Below are positions 33,313 to 41,584 of a stretch of 64,000 nucleotides of DNA, piece after piece. The stretch's first letter is position 1. Each line of letters begins with the position of its first letter. Position numbers and translations under genes: made by a program. This DNA is from Palsa-504 sp963744575. GTDB taxonomy: Bacteria > Actinomycetota > Actinomycetes > Streptosporangiales > Streptosporangiaceae. The stretch is taken from the NCBI GenBank assembly GCA_963744575.1, contig CAVUUF010000019.1:1-64000 (forward strand). Reading direction: 5' to 3'. The notes beneath the pieces are model-generated. The model was given only the letters and a program-made list of their open reading frames with translations, had not been told where the DNA came from and did not search any database.

Positions 33313-36292
33313 TCCGCGCCCGGGGAGTAGGCTTCCGCGCCCGAGGTTTAGCGGGCCGGGATGAGGAACCCGCGCTGGGCGGAAGCTCGTAGATGAGCGT
33401 ACCGTCCTGGTTCACGATCAGCTTCCACTGCCGCGAGCGCGCCAGAGACTCCTGCAGGATCTTGAAGCTATCGGGCGGCGCCTGCCCGTACGCGGCGTTG
33501 TACGGCACCATGCTCGGCGCGATCAGCACATAAGCAGGTGCCCGGCCCTTGGTGTACGTCGCGGAGTCCTTGGCGATCAGCGCGGCGATGCCAGGCGTCG
33601 CCTGCTTTACCAGCGGCGTCCCATCGCGGGAGCCGAAGATGCTGATCCACGGCCAAAGAGCGTACCGGTCCGTATCCGAAGCGGGGATATTGCCCTCAGC
33701 CACGTACACGGGGCCCAGACGTGCCTTCTGCTGGAAGGAGTAGAGTGCCGTGACCTCCGATTGCGGGAAGGTGTCGAAGGCGTCATCCCCGTAGAAGGCC
33801 ACGAAGAACAGGGCGATGACAATCCACAGCGCCACCGGGGCACGCACCCAGCGCAGGACGAGCTTGACCCAGGAAAAATCGAGCCTCCCGGTGGCCGCAC
33901 GCAGGCGCGGCACCATTTTCCTTGACAGGGGCCCCGGTTCGATCGCCGCGGCAGCCAGCGCGGCGGCCCACGGCAGGGAGAACAGGTAGACCCGCAAGAT
34001 CCCCTCGTTGCCGTACGCCTGGCCGAACAGGACGAGCACGGGCGAGTAGGTGAGGACGACCAGGGCGAGCACGATCCGCCCTGAATGCCGCAGCCGCCAG
34101 GCGCCGGCCAGGGCGAGAAGCCACATGATCACCGACAGCAGGTCCGCGCAGTGCTGGATCAGCATCTGGCTGGCCGGGATGCTTGCCGTGGTGCCGGACG
34201 AGGCGGAGGCGGATGGAGGCGCCACGTTCCCGAAGAAGCTGCCCAGTGAGTTCAGCAGGCCGTAGTGGCTGTTCACGAAGGAAAAATGCGGCAGCAGGTA
34301 CCCGGCCGCGATAGCCAGCATGGCAAAAGGCAGCCAGCGTGGTCGCAGCGGGCGCGCGGCCGCGAGGACCAGCAGCTGGACGGCGACGATGTAGGGCGAC
34401 AGCTCATGGGTGAACGCCAGCACGAAGTACAGCAGCAGGATGATCAGCACGAACGCGGTGCGGCTCCGGGGGGGGACGAGCGGATCCGCTGACGGATCGC
34501 CGCGGAGCCTGCGCGACTCCGCGGCCGGGCGACGATACCCCGAAGCCGGCCCGGCGGTGAGGGCGAACCGCGCCTTGCCGTACTCCGCTCCGCTGCCGGC
34601 GTCCCGGCCGGGCACGACCTGGATGCTGGGCGCGCCGAGCGTCAATCCCACGTCGTCCAGCCGCCGGGTGATCGCTGCCTGCACCGAGCGGGCCTGCCGC
34701 TCGCTGCCGCAGTAGACCGCGACGGCGCCGGGACGGTGCTCGAACCTGACGTCCGGGAAGTCACGGCCCATCCAGGTGTCGAAGGTGTAGTACAGGAGCA
34801 GGTCGGCCAGTACCGATGAGAGCGCAGATCCCGCGATCATGCTGACGTCACCGGTACCGGGCGAGCCGTCGGGCTGCTGCAGCGGCACGATCAGGGACCG
34901 CCGGACGTAATCGACCACCCACCTCTGGTCGGTGGTCGCCGCGACCACCCTGAGCACCGGATCGCGCCGGAGGCCGCCCCGGACCGCCCGCGTGTCGAGC
35001 ATGATGACCCAGTTACCTGGCTTCTGGCCCGCGGGCGGCTGAGCGCCGCGCAGCTGCAGCAGGCGGCCCTTCAGCCGCCGGGCTACGACCGCCTGGGCGA
35101 TCCTGTCGCTGACCGTGAGAACGCCGCGGGTCTCGGCCTGGCCCGCCTTGGGTGCCACCAGACGGACCGGGGCCGGGCGGTACTCCCCCGAACGTAGCTG
35201 ATTGCAGACCTGCTGCAGGTTGCGCGTCAGGCGCTGCTCGAAGGCCGCGATCGTGATGCCGTCGATCCCGGGCGGCCCCTGGTCGGACCTTACTGTCTGG
35301 TATGCCTCCTTGACTTCCTGCATGGAGACCGCGGCCTGCCTGCCCGCCGGTTGCGGCTCGGTCGCCCGCTTCCTCCCTAGCCGCCGGCGGCGCGGCCCGA
35401 ACTGCGCCCGGTTGCCGGTGTAAAGCCAGTGCATCGTGATCGCCATGATGCCCAGCGACAGGACCGTGCCGAGGCCCTGCGGTGAGAGGTAGTCCTGGCC
35501 GATCCAGTTCGCGGCCGGGTACAGCAGGAGCGCCATCCAGCGCTGCCGGAAGGTCAGCGAGAGCGCGTCGTAGATCAGGTAGAGCAGGGGAAGGGCGGCG
35601 AGCTCGAATACGACCTGAGCCCACTTCGCATAGGCGAGAGGGCTGGCTACGCCAGCCACCTTCCCGAACCACGCGGCGAGAGCGAAAAAGCCGGGCCAAT
35701 TCTGGTAGATATCGATGGTGCTGTTCAGCTGGCCGTGCGCATTAATGTACTGGACCACCCCGATGGTCTTGTAGAGCCAGGAGTAGCGTCCCTCCGGGTA
35801 CATCACGGCGCCGGTCCCGTAGAGCATGATCACCAGCCCGACCGCGTGCGCGGCCATCCGCCACCGTGACGGATTGTCGATGGTGAGCTCGACCACGGCC
35901 GACAGGACGAGGAGAGCGACTCCGGCGTAGAAGATGACCGGCAGCTGCGCCGGAAGCCCGAACGGCCCGAGCGTCGTCACGTTCGTCCGGCTTACCCCGA
36001 TTGCCCACAGCACGATGCTGGCCGGCAGGGCCACGTCGGAAAAATGGATGATGGTGGTCCGGCGCGGGGCGATGGGAGGCAATACGGTCGTCGGCGCATC
36101 CGAGACGGGCGCCGGCATCACCGCGCGCCCGGCGGGTTCGGCGGCCGGCCGGTAGGACCCGGCGTGAGGCGCGGCCTGATTCAGCGTCCGGTGCCAGTCA
36201 CCGGATGGAATTGCCTGGGTAGGCGCCTCTCCACCGTCACGTTCCCGTTCGGGACGGCGGCCACCGTTGCCGGCCGGTGCGATGTCTGTCAT
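33281..36292 (-). CDS. Multi-pass membrane protein (GT-C-like) with an embedded, catalytically degenerate reverse-transcriptase-like domain
   Basis: A 1003-residue protein. Residues 86-292 hold about seven hydrophobic helices in a GT-C/polymerase-like arrangement (MYPEGRYSWLYK, GQDYLSPQG). A basic linker follows, then residues 322-560 (34613-35329) read like a group II intron RT: EAYQTVRSDQGPPGIDGIT, LRSGEYRPAPVRLVAPK, TRGVLTVSDRIAQAVVA, NWVIMLDTRAV, GSALSSVLADLLLYYTFDTW, VRFEHRPGAVAVYC, ERQARSVQAAITRRLDDVGL. The YxDD box is RPGA and the YGFRPGRS segment is deleted, so polymerase activity is not expected. Helices resume at 612 (TAFVLIILLLYFVLAFTHE), with six to seven more before a periplasmic-type C-terminal domain. 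The ATG at 36292 overlaps the upstream stop (ATGA). The frame is continuous throughout, so this is a fusion, not an intron. Confidence 0.82.
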   Translation of the reverse strand: MTDIAPAGNGGRRPERERDGGEAPTQAIPSGDWHRTLNQAAPHAGSYRPAAEPAGRAVMPAPVSDAPTTVLPPIAPRRTTIIHFSDVALPASIVLWAIGVSRTNVTTLGPFGLPAQLPVIFYAGVALLVLSAVVELTIDNPSRWRMAAHAVGLVIMLYGTGAVMYPEGRYSWLYKTIGVVQYINAHGQLNSTIDIYQNWPGFFALAAWFGKVAGVASPLAYAKWAQVVFELAALPLLYLIYDALSLTFRQRWMALLLYPAANWIGQDYLSPQGLGTVLSLGIMAITMHWLYTGNRAQFGPRRRRLGRKRATEPQPAGRQAAVSMQEVKEAYQTVRSDQGPPGIDGITIAAFEQRLTRNLQQVCNQLRSGEYRPAPVRLVAPKAGQAETRGVLTVSDRIAQAVVARRLKGRLLQLRGAQPPAGQKPGNWVIMLDTRAVRGGLRRDPVLRVVAATTDQRWVVDYVRRSLIVPLQQPDGSPGTGDVSMIAGSALSSVLADLLLYYTFDTWMGRDFPDVRFEHRPGAVAVYCGSERQARSVQAAITRRLDDVGLTLGAPSIQVVPGRDAGSGAEYGKARFALTAGPASGYRRPAAESRRLRGDPSADPLVPPRSRTAFVLIILLLYFVLAFTHELSPYIVAVQLLVLAAARPLRPRWLPFAMLAIAAGYLLPHFSFVNSHYGLLNSLGSFFGNVAPPSASASSGTTASIPASQMLIQHCADLLSVIMWLLALAGAWRLRHSGRIVLALVVLTYSPVLVLFGQAYGNEGILRVYLFSLPWAAALAAAAIEPGPLSRKMVPRLRAATGRLDFSWVKLVLRWVRAPVALWIVIALFFVAFYGDDAFDTFPQSEVTALYSFQQKARLGPVYVAEGNIPASDTDRYALWPWISIFGSRDGTPLVKQATPGIAALIAKDSATYTKGRAPAYVLIAPSMVPYNAAYGQAPPDSFKILQESLARSRQWKLIVNQDGTLIYELPPSAGSSSRPAKPRARKPTPRARTTPPARQPRS

Positions 36293-36720
36293 GAGTTCCT
36301 TCGCCGCCGGACGATGCCGATCGCCAGCCCGGCCAGGCTCGCCGCGGCCTCGATCTGGAACAAGCCCAGCGGATGCCAGAAGCGGGCCCACAGCGTGACG
36401 GTAGCCAGGAAGGCCAGGACGCCGATGCTGACCACGACGGACGTACCCAGATCCGACCAGCGTGCCATCCGCGGATAGTTGGTGATGATGGCACGTCCGG
36501 GAACGAAGAAGGTAAAAACCAGTACCAGCAGGATCCGCAGCGGCCCCGAGGCGTCCGCCGCCACCAGGGCGAGCAACGCGACGGCGACCACCGCCGCCAG
36601 GACGTCGAGCGCTTCGGCTCGTCGTGCCGCTGGCGGCAGGGTCCCCGGGTATCCCACGGTCATCCTCTCAGTGTGCTGCAAACGTACGTCAGGTTGGGCA
36701 GGTTCCGGTATCGCAGGCAC
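36289..36720 (-). CDS. Small membrane protein (DUF1616-like pattern)
   Basis: Up to 143 residues, or 124 from the ATG at 36663. Four hydrophobic helices are visible: LAAVVAVALLALVAADA, ILLVLVFTFFVPGRAII, VVVSIGVLAFLATVTLW and ASLAGLAIGIV. The P-x-R-x-L-L-x3-F-x-F-F-x-P-G-x-A pattern resembles DUF1616-type archaeal/bacterial surface-glycan membrane proteins. It starts 12 to 70 bp after the mfd stop and is coupled by ATGA to the RT-containing membrane protein, so it may be its partner. Confidence 0.65.
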   Translation of the reverse strand: MPAIPEPAQPDVRLQHTERMTVGYPGTLPPAARRAEALDVLAAVVAVALLALVAADASGPLRILLVLVFTFFVPGRAIITNYPRMARWSDLGTSVVVSIGVLAFLATVTLWARFWHPLGLFQIEAAASLAGLAIGIVRRRRNS

Positions 36721-36732
36721 CAGGCGAAGACA

Positions 36733-39700
36733 TCAGCGATCGGCGAGCACCGAGCGGATTACCTCGCCGCACCAGGCCAGCAACGCGGTGTCCCGCAGCG
36801 GCTGCCCGCCGATGGGGGCCGTCTTCGGCACGGGTACGAGCATCGTGCGCACCGCGGGTTTCAGCACTGTCTTCGGGTACAGGCGCTGCACCCTGACCTG
36901 CCGCGAATCGGGCAGCTCCACCGGCGCGAACCTGATGTGGTTGCCCGCCGCGGTGATGTCGGTGAGCCCCGCCCGCCGGGCCGCGGTGCGCAGCCGCGCC
37001 ACCTCGAGCAGGTTACCCGCCGGCTCGGGCAGCGCTCCGTACCGGTCGGTCAGCTCGTCGCGGGCGGCCGTGACGTCCTGTTCGGAGTCGATGGCGGCGA
37101 TCCGCGTGTAGGCCTCCAGCCGCAGCCGCTCGCCCGGCACGTAGTCGTGCGGGATGTGCGCGTTGACCGGCAGCTCCACCCGGACCTCCGGCTTCTCCGC
37201 CGGGCCGTCACCCTTCAGCTCGCTGACCGCCTCGCCGATCATCCGCACGTACAGGTCGAAGCCGACCCCGGCGATGTGCCCGGACTGCTCCCCGCCCAGC
37301 AGGTTCCCGGCCCCGCGGATCTCCAGGTCCTTCAGGGCGACGTACATGCCCGCGCCCACCTCGGTGTGCTGGGCCACGGTGGCGAGCCGCTCATGCGCCG
37401 TCTCGGTCAGGGAACGCTCCGGCGGGTAGAGGAAGTAGGCATAGGCCCGCTCGCTGCCGCGGCCCACCCGGCCGCGCAGCTGGTGCAGCTGGGACAGGCC
37501 GTATATGTCGGCCCGGTCGATGACCAGGGTGTTGGCGTTCGGGATGTCCAGGCCGGATTCCACGATGGTCGTCGCGACCAGCACGTCGTAGTTGCGCTCC
37601 CAGAAGTCGACCATGATCTTTTCCAGCTCGTGCTCGTTCATCTGCCCGTGCGCGACGGCGATGCGCGCCTCCGGCACCAGCCCGGCGACCTCGGCGGCGA
37701 CCTTCCGGATCGAGCTGACCCGGTTGTGCACGAAGAAGACCTGGCCGTCCCGCAGCAGCTCGCGCCGGATGGCCGCGGCGACCTGCCTGGCGTCGTAGCC
37801 GCCGACGAAGGTGAGCACCGGGTGCCGCTCCTCGGGCGGCGTCAGGATGGTGGACATCTCCCTGATCCCGGCCACGCCCATCTCCAGCGTCCTCGGGATC
37901 GGGGTGGCGGACATGCCGAGCACGTCCACCTCGGTGCGCAGCCGCTTGAGGTACTCCTTGTGCTCCACGCCGAACCGCTGCTCCTCGTCGATGATCACCA
38001 GGCCGAGCCGGGCGAACCTGGTCTCCGGGGAGAGCAGCTTGTGGGTGCCGATGACCACGTCCACCGTCCCGTCGGCGAGGCCGCGCAGGGTCTGCGCCGT
38101 CTCAGCGCTGCCCTGGAAGCGGGACAGCGGCCGCACCATCACCGGGAACGGGGCGTAGCGCTCGGAGAACGTGGAGAAGTGCTGCTGCACCAGGAGCGTC
38201 GTCGGCACCAGCACGGCCACCTGCTTGCCGTCCTGGACCGCCTTGAACGCGGCGCGGACCGCGATCTCGGTCTTGCCGTAGCCGACGTCACCGCAGATCA
38301 GCCGGTCCATCGGCACCGGCCGCTCCATGTCGCGCTTGACCTCCTCGATGGCGCCGAGCTGGTCGGGCGTCTCCACGTACGGGAAGGCGTCCTCCAGCTC
38401 CCGCTGCCAGGGGGTGTCCGGGCCGAAGGCGAACCCGGGCGAGGCCATCCGGGCCGAGTACAGCCGGATCAGCTCCGACGCGATCTGCCTGACCGCCTTG
38501 CGGGCCCGGCCCTTGACCTTGGCCCAGTCCGCCCCGCCGAGGCGGTGCAGGGCCGGCGCCTCGCCGCCGGAGTACCTGGTCACCTCGTCCAGCTGGTCGG
38601 TCGGCACGTACAGCCGGTCCGGCGGCTGCCCGCGCCGGGCCGGCGCGTACTCGATCACCAGGTACTCCCGGGTCGCCCCGGCCGCGGTCCGCGAGGTCAT
38701 CTGCACGTAGCGGCCGACGCCGTGCTGCTCGTGCACCACGTAGTCGCCCGCCTTGAGCTGCAGCGGGTCGACGCCGCCGCGCCGCCGGCTCGGCATCCGC
38801 CGCATGTCCCTGGTCGTCGGCAGGCCGGCCGGGTGCCCGGCCAGGTCGCTCTCGGCGAGCAGGGCCAGCTTGGCCGGCGGCCACAGGAAGCCGTTCTGGA
38901 CGCGCGCGGTGGTCACGTACGGCACGCCGGGCTCTGGCGGCTCGTCGACATCCTGCAGGCGCGCGCCGATCCCCTCGCCGCGGAGCATCTCGGCCAGCCG
39001 GTGGGCCGGCCCGTGGCCCTCGGTGACCAGCACGACCCGCCAGCCCTCCGCCAGCCAGCCGCGCACGTCGGTGATCATGCGGGCGGTATCGCCGCGATAG
39101 GACGGTGCCAGTGAGGCATTGATCCGGAACGGTCCAGGTGCACCCGGATCGTTCGGCTCGATAGCCTGACCGAGGGCGGCGCCCGGCTCCTCCTGCGTCA
39201 CCCCGAACGGCGCGACGGTCCACCACGGCAGGCCCAGCGCGGCCGTCGCGGCGCGGATCCGCGCGATGGGCTGGAACGCCGCGGGCCCCAGATCCACCGG
39301 CGCCTCCCCCCCACCCACCTCCCCTTCCCCCTTCATTGCGGCGTTCGCCCACGACGCCTCGAGGAACTCCTGGCTGGTGCGGACCAGTTCCTCGGCCCGG
39401 GCGCGGACCCGCTCCGGGTCGCAGGCGAGCACGATGCCGCCCGCCGGGACGTAGTCGACGAGCAGTTCCATCCGGTCCGCGAGCGCGGGCGCGAACGCCT
39501 CCATGCCCTCCACGGCTATCCCCTCGGCCAGCTTGCCGAGGATGTCCCGCAGCGCCGGATGGGTGTCGGAAAGCTCCTTGGCCCGGGCCCGGACCGCCGG
39601 GGTGAGCAGCAGCTCACGGCACGGCGGCGCCCACAGGCCGCGCTCGGCCGGGCCGATGCTGCGCTGGTCCGCGACCTTGAAGTAACGGATCTCCTCGATG

Positions 39701-40350
39701 GTGTCGCCGAAGAACTCGATCCGCAGCGGGTGTTCCTCGGTCGGCGGGAAGACGTCCACGATGCCGCCGCGCACGGCGACCTCGCCGCGGCTGCCGACGA
39801 GATCCACCCGGGAGTAGCCGATCTCGACCAGCCTGGCCAGCAGGTCGTCGAGCTCGCAGGCGTCGTCAGGCTGCAGCATGACCGGTTCGAGGTCGCCCAG
39901 GCCGGCCACGATCGGCTGCAGCAGGCTCCGGACCGGCGTCACCACGACCGCCAGCGGGCCGTTCGGCTCGCCCGGGCCCGCGGGGTGGGCGAGCCGCCGC
40001 AGCACCGCGATCCGCTGCCCCACGGTGTCAGAGCGCGGCGACAGCCGCTCGTGCGGCAGCGTCTCCCAGCCAGGGAAGCACGCCACGCGGTCCGGCGGGA
40101 GGAACGAGCCGAGGGCGGCCGCCAGGTCGTCCGCCTCCCGGGCCGTGGCCGTCACCGCGAGCACGAACCGGCCGGCCGCGCGGGCCAGTGTCGCGGCCAG
40201 TACTGGCCGCAGCGTCGGCGGCGCGACCAGGTCTTCCCCGGCGAGCGCGGCCGCGCCCTGGACCGTGCTCGTCTCGGACTCCGCACGCGCGACCACGTCA
40301 TGTAGTTGCGGATCATCGTCGAGAATGGTGAGCAGTCCGCTGAGGCTCAT
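36733..40350 (-). CDS. mfd: Transcription-repair coupling factor
   Basis: A 1205-residue protein of normal family length. The UvrB-like N-terminal module (CFPGWETLPHERLSPRSD), the RNA polymerase-interacting CarD-like domain (LKAGDYVVHEQHGVGRY), the RecG-like motor with Walker A GDVGYGKTEIAVRAAFKA, DEEQ box IDEEQRFGVEHKE, the SATPIPRTLEM motif and the C-terminal TRCF domain (TMLVPVPK...LPDSRQVRV) are all present. Mfd removes stalled RNA polymerase and recruits UvrA. Its usual downstream partners (SurA-like lipoprotein, mazG) are displaced by 33 kb. A decayed copy of its 3' end is found at 3302-3400. Confidence 0.97.
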   Translation of the reverse strand: MSLSGLLTILDDDPQLHDVVARAESETSTVQGAAALAGEDLVAPPTLRPVLAATLARAAGRFVLAVTATAREADDLAAALGSFLPPDRVACFPGWETLPHERLSPRSDTVGQRIAVLRRLAHPAGPGEPNGPLAVVVTPVRSLLQPIVAGLGDLEPVMLQPDDACELDDLLARLVEIGYSRVDLVGSRGEVAVRGGIVDVFPPTEEHPLRIEFFGDTIEEIRYFKVADQRSIGPAERGLWAPPCRELLLTPAVRARAKELSDTHPALRDILGKLAEGIAVEGMEAFAPALADRMELLVDYVPAGGIVLACDPERVRARAEELVRTSQEFLEASWANAAMKGEGEVGGGEAPVDLGPAAFQPIARIRAATAALGLPWWTVAPFGVTQEEPGAALGQAIEPNDPGAPGPFRINASLAPSYRGDTARMITDVRGWLAEGWRVVLVTEGHGPAHRLAEMLRGEGIGARLQDVDEPPEPGVPYVTTARVQNGFLWPPAKLALLAESDLAGHPAGLPTTRDMRRMPSRRRGGVDPLQLKAGDYVVHEQHGVGRYVQMTSRTAAGATREYLVIEYAPARRGQPPDRLYVPTDQLDEVTRYSGGEAPALHRLGGADWAKVKGRARKAVRQIASELIRLYSARMASPGFAFGPDTPWQRELEDAFPYVETPDQLGAIEEVKRDMERPVPMDRLICGDVGYGKTEIAVRAAFKAVQDGKQVAVLVPTTLLVQQHFSTFSERYAPFPVMVRPLSRFQGSAETAQTLRGLADGTVDVVIGTHKLLSPETRFARLGLVIIDEEQRFGVEHKEYLKRLRTEVDVLGMSATPIPRTLEMGVAGIREMSTILTPPEERHPVLTFVGGYDARQVAAAIRRELLRDGQVFFVHNRVSSIRKVAAEVAGLVPEARIAVAHGQMNEHELEKIMVDFWERNYDVLVATTIVESGLDIPNANTLVIDRADIYGLSQLHQLRGRVGRGSERAYAYFLYPPERSLTETAHERLATVAQHTEVGAGMYVALKDLEIRGAGNLLGGEQSGHIAGVGFDLYVRMIGEAVSELKGDGPAEKPEVRVELPVNAHIPHDYVPGERLRLEAYTRIAAIDSEQDVTAARDELTDRYGALPEPAGNLLEVARLRTAARRAGLTDITAAGNHIRFAPVELPDSRQVRVQRLYPKTVLKPAVRTMLVPVPKTAPIGGQPLRDTALLAWCGEVIRSVLADR

Positions 40351-40549
40351 GATGTCCCTGTAATCGGTGTTCGCCCCTTGCCCTGGCCACCCGGGCGGTA
40401 AGACCGGCTCGTCCCTACCGCGGTCCGGGCAGCATGAATCGGCCGGACCGTGGCTGGCCCGGCTGTTTCGCCGAACTCCTCAAGTCTACGTGCCCGGCCG
40501 GACCCGCCGTCCTACCGCCGGTTCCCCGCAGGCCCGGACCGCACGCCGG

Positions 40550-41347
40550 TCATCTACTGCCGTATCGGCTCACGTCCGCGGCGGCCTTCGCTACCTCCGC
40601 CGAGCCCGACTGGATAGCCGTGATCCCGGCCTGGATATTCCGGTGCGCGGCCTGATAGTCGCCCCCGCCGATCGCGGCGAGGGCGTTCTGGTAGTCGGCG
40701 ACCGCGCCGCCCAGTTCGGTCAGCCCAGCCCTCTCGGCCGGGTGCGCGCCTGACACGCACGCCGGGATCAGGTTCTCCTGGGCCGCCCGGGTGGCCGAGC
40801 GCAGCGACGTGGCCGCCGAGCGGAAGGCGGTCACCTTGGCCGCCGGGGCGGCACCGGACGACAGGCCCGGCTCCAGGGACGTGGCCGCCTGCAGCATGAT
40901 GGTCACCTCGGTGACCACGGCCTGGAGCTGGCCGCCGGCTCCGGTGCCGCGCCATGCAGCCAGCTGGCTCTGGCAGCCGGCCGACCAGGGAGCCGAAGCC
41001 GACGGCCCGGTGACCGGCGCGTTCGCCGGTGCCGCGGTCCCGCTCGACACCGGCGCGTTCGCCGGTGCCGTGGCCCCGCTCGGCCGCGACGCGCTCGGGC
41101 CGTGGCCGCCCGATGTGATCACGGCGATGAACACCGCGGCCGGCCCCAGGACCGTGACGCCTGCGATGAACGCGGGAAGGCGCCAGCGCCGCGGGTTGCC
41201 TTTGGTCGCATGCCGTCCCGTGGGCTGCGGCGCCTGGACCGGGGACGGGGACTCGACGATCCCGGAAGCCTGCCGGTGGCCGCCAGCGTGCGAACGAGGC
41301 TGGCCGGCCCCCCGGCGGCCGGGCCAATCCGGCGGCTGGTCGCTCAT
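40550..41347 (-). CDS. Membrane-anchored protein of unknown function
   Basis: A 265-residue protein. A cytoplasmic Pro/Arg-rich N-terminus of about 50 residues precedes one membrane helix (AFIAGVTVLGPAAVFIAVIT). Then come two copies of an APANAPV repeat and a helical outer domain from about 115 to the end (LQAVVTEVTIMLQAATSLEPG, AAHRNIQAGITAIQSGSAEVAKAA). Two cysteines in this domain could pair (AGCQSQ, PACVSG). I do not recognise a family. It is divergent from the sulfurylase/APS kinase gene. Confidence 0.65.
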   Translation of the reverse strand: MSDQPPDWPGRRGAGQPRSHAGGHRQASGIVESPSPVQAPQPTGRHATKGNPRRWRLPAFIAGVTVLGPAAVFIAVITSGGHGPSASRPSGATAPANAPVSSGTAAPANAPVTGPSASAPWSAGCQSQLAAWRGTGAGGQLQAVVTEVTIMLQAATSLEPGLSSGAAPAAKVTAFRSAATSLRSATRAAQENLIPACVSGAHPAERAGLTELGGAVADYQNALAAIGGGDYQAAHRNIQAGITAIQSGSAEVAKAAADVSRYGSR

Positions 41348-41584
41348 CAGGTTCCCCTCCCCTTAACCCGCGCGGATTCCGCGCCCGGCTGGTTCCGATG
41401 TACGCGGATGCCCATGCCGGCCTGCTCTCGTATCTGCGCCGTGGCTGAACCCGCAGGTGTAACAGGGTAGCCAGGTAGCGGGCCGACCGCGTCCGCCCAG
41501 GGTCTAATGTCGAACCGATAACCTCGGCAAGCCACGTCATGTGGTAAGAAAAAGGCAAGCTGAGAATCCGTTCGGAGGCCGCAG

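Noticed and set aside
34613..35329. A complete group II intron inserted in the membrane protein gene
   Set aside because: The frame is continuous from the membrane part through the RT-like part and back. I see no flanking ribozyme-like sequence, maturase X domain or catalytic YxDD, so an active intron is not supported.
3400..36700. Island as a prophage or integrative element
   Set aside because: No integrase, phage structural gene, tRNA-derived attachment site or conjugation gene is visible. Recombination at mfd explains the boundary better.
36733..39114. Long plus-strand open frame opposite mfd
   Set aside because: It is the GC-rich antisense reading of a clearly conserved mfd and shows no family motifs.
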